Assembly: GCA_037179385.1 (NCBI GenBank)
Contig: CM074180.1
Location: 29,865,455 to 29,929,454, forward strand
Source of the DNA: Holothuria scabra
Taxonomy: Eukaryota; Echinodermata; Holothuroidea; Aspidochirotida; Holothuriidae
Direction: 5' to 3'
Length of the DNA stretch: 64,000 bases
Each line of letters starts with the position of its first letter. Position 1 is the stretch's first letter. Made by a program: the position numbers and the translations under genes. Below the pieces are notes generated by a model. The model did not search any database, had not been told where the DNA came from, and saw nothing but the letters and a program-made list of their open reading frames with translations. Positions 1-13,195 of this stretch are shown here, piece by piece.

Positions 1-1223
1 GTCCATTTCCTAAAATTCCTGACATTACCGGGACCTTTTGAAAACTTGCTCATTTTCCCTGACATTACTGATCTTGAAATTCACAATTTCAGTTTTCCAT
101 AACTTTTCCGGACTCCCAGGACCTGTACAAACCCTGCATTTTTTCCAACCATGCAATAAAGCTCTCTACTGAAATAAGTTGTCAAAGTTTCCAAAGACAT
201 TTTAAAAAAGAATCTATCAAGTGTCAATGATACAAATTTTGAGAAACTTGGAAAGTTGTTTTGCAGGGTACCTTTCTGCTTATTTCACTCCAGGTTTAAT
301 GATTTTTTCCTTTCAATTCTTGACTACATCTGTCCTAAGTTCACCAAGAAATATCCCATTAAAATGTTTTTTAGCATTTGTGATAGAAATGATAGCAGCT
401 CAAAACAGTACTGGTTGCTTAAATACAGAAGCTCTGAGTGTTCGGAGTGTAAAGTCATGGTTACCTACAATGCTTAAAGTAGCCTTATAAGGTACACTTT
501 TAAGACTCAGCTAGGCTGTGGACTGTACCAAGGTTATTCCACATGTACCAGTAGAAAAGTCTCACGTTAAAAAACAATAAACCTCATACAAAACATCAAC
601 CAGTGGGTTAATACTATGAAGTAAACCAAGTTTGCTAGCGCTACATCTTCCTGTCTTTGAGATGGTGTAATGTAGACGACCAAAATTTCAAGCGACGCAT
701 TCAGAGATGGGCAATAAGAAAGCAACAGTAAGATAAAAGACCAGTAAACACTGAATAAGCACAAGTCCCATGAAGGTAAATTACACAAGTGGTACAAAAT
801 AAGGTAGTTGGGGGCAAGATGTTTGCATTTGGTAGGCTAATTAGGGCTTTGTTTTTAACCAGATGCCTCCAGGGTTTGTGCTCATGGCATGCTGTGATGA
901 TTGTACATTTGTGATCACTATTTACTGAGACTCCCCAAATCTTAATCCTGGCTAAAGGCCTGCTGCAAAGGAAATTTGCTTAGCAGGTTGACTCTTTAGT
1001 GATTGTGCAAGTGTAATGCATTCTTTTGGTGTGATTTCATTTGAGGAAATACTTTCACCAAAATAAGCCTGTTAATATTACATACAAAGAAAGTTTTTGA
1101 AGTTTTGATGGTAGAATCATATCATAGACTTCCATCCACAAGCTTGCTCTTGTTGGCAGTCAGATTTTTGTGCATGTTAAACAACTGCAATGAAGAACTT
1201 ACTGATGATTCAAGACTACTTAC
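1..1223. other. CFAP61 intron sequence at the left edge
   Basis: Left of the last visible CFAP61 exon. The first 120 bp (CCTGACATTACCGGGACC, CAGGACCTGTACAAACCCTG) look like a repeat end, but I cannot name it. No further CFAP61 exon and no ORF of interest were found. Confidence 0.4.
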
Positions 1224-4200
1224 TTGCGACTGATGAGAGCTGACTGAAGCTTTATCTTCTACCTCCTCTGGATCAGCTGCACTACCAACAGAAGCTGAGC
1301 TGTGAGAGACAGAATTAAGAGCTTTGAAAATGGGGAATTTTTCATTAGTGACTATAGTTTGAGGGGAAAGGGTATGCACTCAATGAAAGTGTTCACGCAA
1401 AGTCAAGACACTAAAATCAAGTGGCCAGATATAGATGCCATCTAAAGAAATCATCACATCTTGTTTTAGTGAACATAGAGCAGTTATGTGAGGTGAAAGT
1501 TTATGTTAAACAATGCAAGCTAGCCATGCAAAGATATTATATAATAAATAATATATAATAAAAATATATAACATATAATAAATAGTAATATCCAAAATTT
1601 GAAATCAATTGCAAGCAGTTTGGCATTCAATTTATGCCATTCTATTTATTGTTTTATTTTTATTCACTATGTCATTTTTTTCAACTTTTTGGGTGCGTGG
1701 GTGCAATATGGCTAAAATAAACATTTGCCAATCATAAAAACCACTCAAATCTTCTCCATTTGAAGTTGAAATTATTTTGAAGTTTTTTTTTTTTTTTTTT
1801 TTTTGTACTGTGGGTGTTCATTGCCAGCAAATGACAAGGCTGTGTCTTCATTATCATAACTGTAAATTTGGTTCAAATGTTGCATCTTTAGGTCATTCTC
1901 TAGAGGTGACAATCACTTTTTGATTGGAATGGTAATCTTTCTGTCATTTTTTTAGGCATACATGCACTCCCAATCTCTTTATACTGATTGTAGTTAAAGT
2001 TCAAATTTTGTGACACTGAGGACATAGGAAAGTTTGTGACTAACCAACAGAGGAAAGTTTGTGACTAACCAACAGAGGAAAGTTTGTGATTAACCAACAG
2101 AGGATAGTTTGTGATTAACCAATAAGCCATCTTCCTGTATCTTTACTGTGATAAACAAACCAAAGGCAATCATGTCCTTCAAAGTTTATGGTTACCTACA
2201 AAGGTGTTTTTTGGGGGGGTTTGGTTATTTCTAATTTGATACATTTAAAATTCACCCTCTAATTGACTTTTAGTTTTAATGTTTTAGTTTTGAGGAATCA
2301 CTCTTTTGTACTGATTTACTGTAACAGCAACCATACTTTGGTATGTAACCATACTTTTTCAATTTTCTCTGTGTGATGCATTGAAAATCACTACAGAAAA
2401 CCATCCTTTCATTAAAGTCATTAAAAATACAGACACAAAGTGTACCTATTCAGACCTTATACCAAGATAGCCATATCTTTGCCTATAAATAAAACTCAAT
2501 GTCACACAAAAGGATCCCCTCCCTTCTCAGCTGAAAATTCCCTTTGGAACAAAACCCTTTAAGCCCAAAGGGTTTCAAATGGTACCCTTTGGAAAAACCC
2601 TTTGCATCCAAAGGGTTCCCTTTGGTTGTTAATGGAAACTGGACAAATCTCAAAGGGAATTTCCAAATTACCTTTGCACAAACCAAACCCTTTTGAAAAC
2701 CCTTTAGAACCCTTTGAAACCCACTGAAACCCTTTGGTTAATGGAAATTGGACAACAGGTCTCAAAGGGAATTTTCTGCTTGGTTTGGCTCCCTTCCACA
2801 AAGCAACCCTTAGATATTCTCTGATTGAGACAATTACAAGGAAAAATAGTACTTAAAATGCTTGAAGAACATTTCATGGTTTACTAGTCTGTTGACTTTA
2901 AAATAAAACTATAAACCAACCTCTGCATATGTGCTTCACTCAATTTAGGTTGAACTCCAACTTCTGGTTCTACAGCTTCACCTAATATTTTGAAAATAAA
3001 AAAACAAAAAATTAGAAGAGAAAGAATAGATTATCTCCACATTTTAACTGATACCTCCATTTACCTCATCTTCCTACAGGTCAATTTTCAGGAAGAGTCA
3101 TACCAAAGACTTTAAAGATGGAACATACTGCCATTGTGCATAATGTTCTGCATAAACAACAGAGTAGGAAAAACTGTGCTCAGCTGTGTGAGCCACTGCA
3201 TTAAACCAGACGATTAAAAGTTGAGGCATACAACTCTATCAAACTAACTCATCTCCCTACATTGCATGTAGACTGAGTAAGATGTTGTCCTTCACTAAAC
3301 ACCAAAAATGTAGTAAAGCTGCCTATGAGTTTCTGAGAGGATGAGCAAAACAGTGTGATGCAAATGCCTCTCAAGCTGGTAGCGGGCCGCATGTTTGGTC
3401 TAACGGTAACAGCATCCACCTCTCACGCCCCATGCCTGGGTTTGCTTCCCAGGTTGAGTCATACCAAAGACTCTAAAAAGGAACCTTCTGCCATTGTGCG
3501 TGAGGCTTAACATAAGCAATGGAGTAGGGAAAACAAGCCAGTGAGCCACAACTGGGAAAAAGGCCATGGTCGGCCCGACTTGAACCAACAGGTTGGAAAC
3601 TGGGCCGTAAAACTCTGTCTAACAAGTTCAGAACTTGGTGAGTAGGAACCAGAACAAGAAACCTTTGAAATGCATTTTAATGACACCAAAGGTCCAATAT
3701 GCTAATTCATTTTGCCAATTATTTGGTTAACAGAATTATAGGGTGACTCACTTAGACACAATCTCAACCACATTGTTTTTTTAATTGTTTTGCAAAGAAT
3801 TTATTACTTCTTTACTACTTCTTTAGGGGTTTGTTTTCCAAATGCTGATGACTTATCTCTTCACAAAGCTGTTAATGTTCCACAAGACTGCCATGAATGA
3901 CTTTCCCACAAGACATGACCCTGGGATGAATGTGACACAAAACAAGGTAGACATTTTCAAAAGTCAGTCAGATATCTATGTTAACCCTTTTACAGACAGT
4001 GTCCATTACTGCAATAACACCCTTTTCTGCAAAAGAAGTTGAAAACTACATAGCAATTTTATGTAATGGTACATACGTTGCCGTGAACCATAACTTTTTA
4101 GGGTATGTAATATTATGTTAGTGGCTGCAAAAGGGTTAACTTTATATTCTTTGAATCCTTTTCATAGCAACACATCTGTCATATATTCACTTCTTGTTTA

Positions 4201-7200
4201 CTATTCTCCTACCTGATTGTTCCGTTGATGTAGCTTGAGCTGGAACATCCTCAGACGGGGCATCTCCACCTAAAATGCCAAAAGAGACCGTAATATGAAA
4301 CTGGACACAACTTTGAACATTTGTACACTGCAAAGTATGCTCTTCAAATTATACAATTACCAAATTGTATAGCTTGGCATTCAAAGAATCATAGAAGTGT
4401 GTCACAAAAGTTGGCGAGGTAATGTTAGCTAATACTCTATGCAAATCTTTGAGAATACAGTTACCATCAGATGAATTATGACAATTTGCAATGTCTGCCA
4501 AAACTAAATTATAAGTACCATATGAACACTTTTCCCAAAACCCCTTGCACTCAAAAATTCTAAAAGTAACTCAGTATTACTGCATGAAAAAGAAAGTTAC
4601 ACATGAACCCAGGCATAGTGTGGTCTCTTTATCAAAGATAAGTAGAGTAAGGAAGAAGCTCAGAGGAACCTTTCATTGTGAGACTACAATTAACATAATT
4701 GTTTCTAAATAATACATTTTGTTAAGCCAGAACAACACACTAAGATGACAAGTACACACAAGTCCCTCAAAATAGATAATGCAACAAATGAAGAAAATAG
4801 TTTTAACAGTGGAGCCTTGAAAAAGCAGGGTTTCACTTTGTCAACACCAATGATCATTCATCTGTACCCAAATCATGATAATTACTAATTTGTTCTATCA
4901 CAGATATTTTGAGAACCAAACTCAGGTTTGAGTAATGTAAATGAAACCAAGTCTTGTTACTTACACTCCTCACCTCATACTCACTCCACTTACTAACCTT
5001 GTCTTAAACAAGTTACCTGACAACTGGGAATTGGATCTTGAAAGTTTCTTTTCACTGTTCTTATCCACCTCCTCTTCTTCTACAGGTTCTAATGAGGACA
5101 TGATGCAATAAAAAAAAAAGTAGCCCCCTTTTACAAAAACATATTACTGGGTCATTCACCATACATTTAGAACAAACACCCCTCTTAAAGGGAGTGAATG
5201 TAAATTACAAAACAAGAACATTCTCTCTCGTATTTACATGCATTTTTTTTTTTTAAAAATAAGTACCTTACAATATTATTGATATAATCATTCATAAACT
5301 AATCTTGAAACTAATAAATACATGAGAAATAAATGTGACCTAATGAGAAGTTAGCATAAAACCCCTTCTGAATGTTGAGTATCTTCAATATAACCACTGA
5401 AGAACATCATGTTAATCAAAACTAAAAGTTATGACAATGCTCTCAGACTGAGAGTCTATTTTTCAATCAGTCTTGGTCATTTTTAAAGTTCCTCTGATGA
5501 CTGTTCTAGAGGAGGACCTTGTACAAGCTTTTATTTCTTGTGAAAGAACTTAATCCAAGATATTTTTGATTTTTCTTCTGGTTTGAACCTTTAGAGATCA
5601 AAACAATGAATTTACTGCCAGCCTAGGTGCTAGAACTTTGCTATTTTTTTGTGCAAAATGAGCAGCCTTTGACTATATTCTCGAACACACTCTTTAAAAT
5701 ATGTACTTTGGCACTTTTTCATTTTTTTTTTATACATAAGACTGACTTACCAGGGACAGGTGTTGGAGGGGTGAGTACATCATCTGGATGAGGTTTGTGA
5801 AGCCCATGGAATGGATTCAGTTCAAAGGCAGTGTTCAGCAAGTCTAAGTCAACATCATTTGATAAGCTCATGAATCCAACTGCTGTTCCCTCTGTCTGTA
5901 AATTGTTGAGATATTTAAATTTTGGCATTTATTTGTTTGAATGATTATGAAGCCAAAAGGAAGAAATAAAAAATTCCTTTACAATTTCAGTTTCCTTTTC
6001 CCACCTGCAATGTACAAGGAAACAAGACGTGATTTCTCAAACATTTTATTCATGATGGTGTGTGTGTCAGGTATGTAAGGCTTCAGAGTATGTGGAAAGT
6101 TTTGTTACATACTCCTCTTGAATATTACAGCCAACTTTAAATAATCTTGATAGGTAGGTGGCACTGAAGTAGCAAAATGTTTGCAGGCCATTAATGAAAC
6201 CCTAGAATAAAGGGTAAAAGTAGTGCAATTTTTTTTGTTGAATACACAGGTTAAATGGTTGGATTTGCCCCAAGTGCTCAAAAGTTTTGACAATTTGCAA
6301 ATGATTTGTGAAAAGTCTGATAGTTTGAAAAACCATTGCATTGACATGCTTAACAAAAAAAACAATGACACAGTCAAAACACACTTCATCTACAGAAATA
6401 AACTCCTCTTGAGGACATAAGAAATTGATGGGGGAGACACGCATACTCCATTCTCCTGTGCAGATAACACTCAGGTATGTTGTGTAAATCATGGCACTTG
6501 CAAAAAAGCAGGTCGAAATTTGTATTTAAACTGTTGTAAAAACAGCCCCCCTCTTTGCACAATCCAAGAGCTGTGATGACATTATTAAAGAAAAGCAATA
6601 TAAAAAAAAAAGTGCACTGGTTGCACAAACAGTTTAATAATTTGGGAAAATATTTTGAAAAAAAAATCATCAAAATGGATATATTATTCACTAAAAAGTG
6701 GGAGGCAAATGTGTGAGTGTCCCTTTCACAACAAAAAAGTGAAGGGGACAAGTCGCCCCATCCACCCCCCCCCCCCCAAATCAACATCCATGACTTTCTA
6801 GAAACACAGTTTCCAGGTTGTTTAAGTAACTTGATAAAACTCACATATATTGTCAAATGATGATCAATGTATCTTAATTTACTAAGGATAGAAGTCAATT
6901 CAAGTTTCAGGCAAGTTTGTTTTGGACTATTTGAAAGAAAGTCTTTCAAACTTTGAACCTTTCCCATATATTTTGATGCTGCATGAAAGAAGATACCATG
7001 CTCCACAGATATATAAGCATGCAAAGACAATAAAGAATTGATTTACATCATCCTGATAAAACATGAAAATAATTTTTGGATAAGAGATTGGTTAACGAAA
7101 GAAGATGTGTATACCTCCACAATAATACAGTGATTATTTTCATCTTGCGACTCTATAAGCTCAGCCAAGAAAAAGTTACCATAGGAGGAGCTCAACATGT

Positions 7201-9578
7201 CACTCTGTCGATTGAAAATTGGAGTCAAATCATCATGGTCCTCCACCCTGTAGAGACAGGATAAAGATTTAACATGAAAATGAGATTATCATGGTTAAAA
7301 TGTGACAAATTAAAGACTTGTGTTTAATGCATGCATTTAAATGCACAAAGAATCCCTCTTATGTCTTAAATCTATTGGCAACTTGGAACAGCCAGTAATA
7401 CATTTCCTGATAAAAACGTCTTGGATGATCAAGTAATGCTTGAACAGTTTAAAATCATTCTCCTGTAACAAATAAACTTTTAGAACAAAGCATTCCAGCC
7501 ACAAATGCCAGCTAATGCTGTCCACACTCAGCCACTGATCTATATTTTATCCCAAGTGACTTGTAGGAAAGGGTACTTTCTACATAATAATAATAAAACA
7601 ATAATAGTAAGTAAACCTAAAAGCACTCAAATCTTCAAAGGATTCTATGGCACTGCACAATCCTTGCAAAAAGGCAACTAAAAAATTAGTTTTTAAACAC
7701 AACTTAAACTGAGTGAAGGAGAGCTGATAGAATTGGGCACACAATTCCAGAGCTTGGGACCAGCTGGCACAAAGGCACAATCACCATAGGTTTTCAAATA
7801 AGTTCTGGGAACAGTGAGGGTAAGTGTACTTACCTAGCTTTCCTTACAAAAAGAACTGGAGAATGCTCATGTCGATAACAAACATGAACCATTTGTTTGA
7901 CATCATCACCTGCATCCAGAGGAGTAAAAACTTGCTCTAGAGCAGGTTCTGGTTCTGTACCACTTGGTAAAACAAGGAACAAGTAGTGGATGTCTGGAAC
8001 AGCATTAAACACAGTTCTGAAATAGTACCAACAAAAAATGTTATAAGCCAACCCATTCTGAGATGATTTCAGGTGCAATATGTTTTCCAGGATCTCTATA
8101 GTTTGACAGTAAGAGTTGGTGGCATTTTTTGAAAGCCAAGAACTTCAAATACAAAGAAAAGAAATATTCTAGACCTCTTTAACTTTACCTGATAATTTCT
8201 TTTGCACTGCCTTGAGAGAACGCTTTCTTTGCAACAAAGTAATGTAAGAACAGTGAGTTTAAAGGCTGAAAATAAAGAAACAAAAGAAGATACATAGCAA
8301 ACTAGAAACTTCAGGAATTTAAAAATGACATACACAGAAACTTATTTTAACTAATGCTGTCTCATGCATGGAGGTAACACTTTAAACAGCACTATAACAT
8401 TTCTTCCTTGAAACAGTAGTCAAAAAAGATCAGTGTTGTAAAAGAGTTTCTGACTGCAGTTTTTCATCAAAAGAGTTGTGAAAATGTACCATGAATTTAA
8501 AATTAACTCAATGAAATTACATTGGCCTTTATTTTACTTAAACCTACAAAATGTACAAAGTTTTAAATCTGGATCAATCCAGCAAATCTTTCCAAACAAT
8601 CAAAGGTTTTTACATCCAAAATATTGCTGAACATAAAACACACAAATATCAAAACAAGAAAAATCTTACGTTACTGTTTAAGTCTGCTACACCAATAAAA
8701 TTAAACAACAAACTGAAACTGGTATCCAAACTTCAGTCTTCCAAGGCACATATTTTACACCACCTACCTCTACAAAGTAAGAGAGCTTTGATATCCTACC
8801 GTGCATTTGTCCATTTGATAGTTGGTTGACAGCCATTCTTCCCATTTACCCTGATCCACAGATGATAGGTTTGGATAATCAAAGAAAGCTGCATGGGCTA
8901 ATATCTCCCCTTTGTCACTATTTAGGGTCACTGCTAAAACTGCTTTTTCACTGTTGAAGAGTAGCAAAGCAAAACAGCATTCATAATCAACTTACATGAA
9001 TGCAACTTTACACAATACAAACTTTACAGCTTTACAAGACACACAACGGTAATGATAAATTTGAAAGAAATTTAGGCAAGTAAAAACTAATTAATGTCTA
9101 ATATTGAAATGAAAAAATGATACCCAATAATTATAAAATATTGCACAGTGCTGGAATTAATCGAAGGCCACAAAGGCCATGGCCTTTGTATTTTTGGCAA
9201 TGGCCTTGTTAGGCTTGTGACCCTGTAAAATTTAATGACCATCAAGGCCATTTGTTCTCTGTGCCCCCCTTGTGAGATTGCATTATGGTCAGTGCAAAAT
9301 CACTTGTTTGGCCTTGGTGCCCTCTCAGTTCACATTACCTGCCCTTAAAACTGATAAGGAAATGGTCTTGCCCTGCTGGCACCTTAACTCCAGTCCTGAT
9401 TGCAAATCTAAAATTAATGAATGGTAGCTTACATGATATTGACTACATTGACAAGTCCAAACTGGCTTTTGGTAGCTGAATTAACAAGCTTTAGTATATG
9501 AGGGGCATCTAATGACTCTGTTCTTCTGGCATTGATCACCTCCTGGGGGCCATGAGCAGATTGCAGCACTGTAGTCAT
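1224..9578 (-). CDS. CFAP61: CFAP61 N-terminal part (10 coding exons, gene continues past the left edge)
   Basis: Cilia- and flagella-associated protein 61, an axonemal protein of the radial-spoke/calmodulin-spoke complex needed for motile cilia. Coding exons in order on the minus strand: 9578-9433, 8950-8800, 8265-8189, 8016-7834, 7247-7115, 5895-5751, 5088-5017, 4269-4213, 2981-2921, 1299-1224. Each has AG/GT borders, and the phases join to exactly 367 codons. Landmarks shared with human CFAP61 include ARRTES (residues 18-23), AVLAVTLNSDK, FFDYPN, PLNSLF, KARVEDHDDL, FFLAELIESQDE, EGTAVGFMS, PFHGL and HPDDVL. This is the N-terminal acetyltransferase-like region. From about residue 280 the exons become short, acidic and Ser-rich, as in the poorly conserved linker of the family. 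I chose the ATG at 9578 because it fits the human N-terminus and an acceptor lies just upstream. Later exons, including the Rossmann-like half, are outside the window. Identification is from remembered family sequence and is firm. Confidence 0.95.
2026..2125. repeat. minisatellite, 25-bp unit, 4 copies
   Basis: Four head-to-tail units AGGAAAGTTTGTGACTAACC plus AACAG start at 2026, 2051, 2076 and 2101, with few differences. In a CFAP61 intron. Confidence 0.9.
2505..2805. repeat. CCCTTTGG-rich direct and inverted repeat cluster
   Basis: Many copies of AAACCCTTTGG and its inverse CCAAAGGG or CAAAGGGAA are interleaved. A longer unit recurs: TTAATGGAAACTGGACAA (about 2629) and TTAATGGAAATTGGACAA (about 2738), each followed by TCTCAAAGGGAATTT. 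Reading frames across it are low-complexity and not believed. Confidence 0.75.
3091..3250 (+). repeat. tRNA-derived SINE, headless fragment
   Basis: Same body as the copy at 3383 (GAGTCATACCAAAGACTTTA, CTGCCATTGTGCATAATG, GTGAGCCACTGC, AACTCTATCAAACTAACT) but without the tRNA-like head, and more diverged. Confidence 0.7.
3383..3625 (+). repeat. tRNA-derived SINE, full-length copy
   Basis: The head has a Pol III A box (TGGTCTAACGGTAA) and a B-box-like GGTTTGCTTCC. The arm CCTCTCACGC with anticodon CTC suggests descent from tRNA-Glu. The body continues GAGTCATACCAAAGACT, GGAACCTTCTGCCATTGTGC, AAAACAAGCCAGTGAGCCAC and GGTTGGAAACTGGGCCGTAA, and ends in CTAAC-type repeats. It lies inside a CFAP61 intron, opposite to the gene. 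It is not a functional tRNA: the acceptor stem does not pair. Confidence 0.85.
5896..7114. other. CFAP61 intron, no feature recognised
   Basis: AT-rich, with short homopolymers (C run at 6767-6777). The 214-codon frame on the minus strand (6386-7030) begins outside any exon signal and looks like intron sequence. Confidence 0.6.
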
Positions 9579-10074
9579 TTTATCTTCAGTAAAACTACTA
9601 GAACTGACCAAAGACCTGCTGAAAATGACACAAGACAATTGAATGTGTTTAGACTGTGCATTATTGCAATGATAAATTGACAAGAAGTACAAATGCTACA
9701 GTATGCACACACAGCACAAGACCTTAACAATTTACAACTAATATAATCAATCAGGACTTGAACTAACCAAGGATACCAATGGCTGTGGCCATCAGCCCCT
9801 TTCCTATGGCCATGATGCCCCTCAGTAAAATGTCTATTGAAAATCCATTGAGCAACAGTCTTTTTGCTCATTTTGGCCTTGCTCTTTTTCAAGCTTACTT
9901 GAAGCCCTGATCTATAATATTCTCAGGGCCAGGAAACCACTAGGAATTAAAAGATAAGAGCTTTCAATACCCCCACCTCCACAGCAAAACCATTTGATTT
10001 TTCCCCAACCCTGGAGGAAAATGAAATAAAGTTTAAGGAGAAGCCCCATTACAACCCATTTTGTAACTACTGAT

Positions 10075-10230
10075 CAAAATGTGACAACTTGGTCCAAAAT
10101 GTAACAACTTTCTGGCCAAAATGTAACAATAATGAAAGTTGGTCCAAATGTAACAATTTTCTGCCCAAAATGTAACAACTATGAAAATTCATCCAAAATG
10201 TAACAGTTTTTTGCCCAAAAATGTAACCTT
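10075..10230. repeat. CCAAAATGTAACAA interspersed minisatellite
   Basis: AAAATGTGACAA or AAAATGTAACAA recurs about seven times (10077, 10096, 10120, 10148, 10178 and on), separated by short TTGGTC, TTTCTGGC, TTTCTGCC or TTTTTTGCC spacers. In the CFAP61 upstream region. Confidence 0.8.
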
Positions 10231-12203
10231 CATAGCATTTCAAATGGAAGAGTTGTGAATTTCATCACATTTGGAGCCTACAGATCCAGATTGGCCCAGT
10301 TTCCACCCTAAATTGTTGGTTCTGTAATTTTGTCTGCCATCTTGGATTAACAAATAATTCAGTTCACCAGCAGTTCTTCAAAAAATCATATACATTAAAT
10401 CGTATCTCACAGTACATTCAACTGCTGGCACTGCTATACAATGCATCTAGGCCTAAGTACATATGTACGGATGTCTGCCCCGGCTGTCACCTCATCACTT
10501 TTAGCTATAACCTTCTCAGCAGGTATGGAATATATTCATGTCCCTAGGTAAAAAGTGTAATGACTTCATGCAATACTGCATTCAAAAGCAAAAATGAATG
10601 CCTACTTTGTGGGTCAGAGGCAGGGCTTGTCTCAGTTTCCCATCAAACAAACATTCTGGACTGTCTTGACAGTTCTACTCATTCTTGAATTTGACTGTGT
10701 GTTTTCATTGCTAGAATGCCATGTGAGATGTCTGAAGGTATATATTGGAAACCATTTGCATCATGGTCCAACTGTTGGTCACACATCAAGTTGCAGTGAC
10801 GTTTGCAAACTGAACCGGTATCGCCCCAAAATTTACTGCAACAATATCGATTGAATATTATGATTAGGAGAGGTTTTAGTAAAATTTTGTGTGTCTGTGA
10901 GAATCTGTATAATACTGGCAAATTTCTTTACACTATGTTTCTAGGTTACCCCAAAAAAATCTGTCTCGTACTGAATATTTTGGCAGTAACCTTAACACTT
11001 CTAAAATTCAAAAATTTTCCGAAAAAGGGGGGCACCCCTCCCCCTTATACATACCCCTCTCCCAGGCAGGCATAACCCCCAGGCAAATCTGGTGATTCAC
11101 CAATGGATAGATCAGTTTGACCAGCATCTAGCCTAAAAAAACTTGGGAGCTATGCAGGTGCATAGCCAGGATTGTGTCATGGGGGGGGGGTTGGTGTCTG
11201 GGAGGGTTGGAGAGCTCACATGAGGGAAAAGTCTAAGGATAACGAGAAAAACCTCTATTTTAGGTGTTTATTACATTGCAAGGTTGGGTCATGGGGGGAG
11301 CTGTGGCATTGTAAGGCCACCAGTCATGCTCCATGTTGAAGTCACCAATATACAGCAACACAATTCTCTGTGTATGGAGATTTTTTGAGGATAAGTTAAC
11401 TTCAGTTCTACCTACATTTCACATGCAGCTTTTTTGTTTGAAATGGGAAGTAAATTCCGGGCAAGAAGTACCAAAGAATATAATTAGGCCTAAAACATTT
11501 TGAATTTGCGGGAATCTGTATTGATAGAGGCATTTTAGAGGCAGCACAGGGCAAGATTATTGTGGTTTGGTTATCCAGTTGTCCAGGACAACTAAAATTT
11601 GATATGGACCACCAAAAGTAGAAAGTTGGGTGTCCGATGGACAACCATTTTTTTTATTAAGAGTTTAACAGCAGCTTACTTTTATCTTGTTAAAGACAAT
11701 ACTGCTGCCTGATACACTGCTTAACAACTTTTCCCATCATATAGTAATTCAGGCTTCTGTGTTTATGTCTTTCAAACCAGATCATTTTAGTCTTCAAGAC
11801 CAATTAAAATAGTGAATTGGTTGCCAGAAGGAGTACAACTGCAAATTTTTCGGAAATCCAGACCTGCAGCATTGTTGCAAATATTTATCGAAACTGTGTA
11901 GCATATAAATGTTTCTGCCTTAAGACTTTGTAGCTTCTTGGGCAATGGTGAAAAATAGACATGCAAGATTAATCATTAAGTGCCTGCAAATTTATGTAAA
12001 GGTATATTGCATGGTAATGCACTGTAATAGTCTCGGTTTGCATAGTAATTAGAATTGACATGATTTACTAGACATAAATGACCCATTTGCATTGCGTGTG
12101 AATCAAATATCAACCGAACGGTACAAAAGTGAAAAATAATTGGTTCACACACCCAGCATTGTGAATGCTTGTGAAAAAATGAATTAAAGGAATGCACTTG
12201 GTA

Positions 12204-12699
12204 TTAATACTGCCTTTCATTGAGGTTGTGAAGTCGTGAACTCGTGCGGTGAGAAGCATTCCATTGCAACTCGTGAAGTGGTGAACTCGTGAAGTCGTGC
12301 AGGGAACTGGGAATTTTTGAAGCAGCTCGAGTTCAAAATGGCGGACATAGCGAAAGGCGATAAACAATCAAGGTACCTTCGTATTTGACCCCTAAACCTG
12401 CAAAAATGATATTCAGTTGGTGTAAGTTGTAAATGCGATCAAGGCAATTATAATTCGGTGACTGATACTGTTGAATATTACCCACAGAGACAGCTTTGCC
12501 GCAATTCTCGATCGTCCATTTGCCTGTTCGTCGAACAGTCTCATTTTACGCATACGTCGAACGTACCGTCTACGTATAATTGCTACTGTTTAATGGTGTA
12601 TAGCCATCCGTTTTTACCAATGGAACGCTTCTCACAAGTTGTGAACTGGTGCAATGCACGACTTCTCCACTTCACAACCTCAATGGAACGCAGCATTAG
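12204..12699. mobile_element. MITE with ~33-bp inverted termini (ATTGAGGTTGTGAAGT)
   Basis: Left TAATACTGCCTTTCATTGAG and right (inverted) TAATGCTGCGTTCCATTGAG, both continuing GTTGTGAAGT. Subterminal GTGAACTCGTGAAGTCGTG is repeated near the left end. About 496 bp without a recognisable transposase. A short ATG-plus-donor sequence inside (12338-12372) probably belongs to the element. Confidence 0.6.
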
Positions 12700-12774
12700 T
12701 CCAACATGAGCAGAGCAACTGTGGGCTGTAGAATATGCCTACAGGCTACAGTATTTTCCCTTTGTCATAAGAGG

Positions 12775-12880
12775 TGATTAAAGGCCTAGGCTAGGCTACT
12801 AGGCCTAGGCCTAGGCTATGCGTATGTAACCCTAACTTCATTACTAGCCTATGCGTACCTAACCCTAACCCAATAACTGT
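12775..12880. repeat. AGGCCTAGGC and ACCCTAA-like low-complexity run
   Basis: Overlapping AGGCCTAGGC palindromes are followed by two GCCTATGCGTAC / ACCCTAAC segments. Similar AGGCTAG runs occur at 13020-13050, 20640-20800 and 21240-21345. Confidence 0.7.
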
Positions 12881-13195
12881 GGGTATGGAAACCCAATTAG
12901 AGCCTTCTTATCATTGTGGGGATGCTACTTCCACTTCCAGCTGCATAACGTAACATGTTGGTCTGGGCTATCTGTCTTTATAACGTTACCCTTTGGGGCT
13001 GACTCAGTCATATAAAATACGATAGGCTACGGACTAGGCTAGGCCAACGTAAGGGAAGGCTACGCCAGAAAAAATAGCAGTAACGTTGACACAGTTGCAA
13101 GAAGTGCGTATCAAAGGAATCTCTGAAAAAATAAGCAAACCTTGGGCTACGAACCAATATACCAAAGTCCTCTCCTAAAGCGACCAGCACCTTAC

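Noticed and set aside
3383..3470. tRNA gene
   Set aside because: A and B boxes are present, but the acceptor stem does not pair, the B box is altered, and the same head recurs in several SINE copies.
6386..7030. 214-codon open frame on the minus strand
   Set aside because: It lies between two CFAP61 exons, has no similarity I recognise, contains a poly-Gly stretch from a C run, and has amino-acid use typical of AT-rich noncoding DNA.
12338..12372. ATGGCGGACATAGCG... followed by a GT donor, looking like the first exon of another plus-strand gene
   Set aside because: It lies inside the MITE with inverted termini at 12204-12699, and no following exon was found; it probably belongs to the element.
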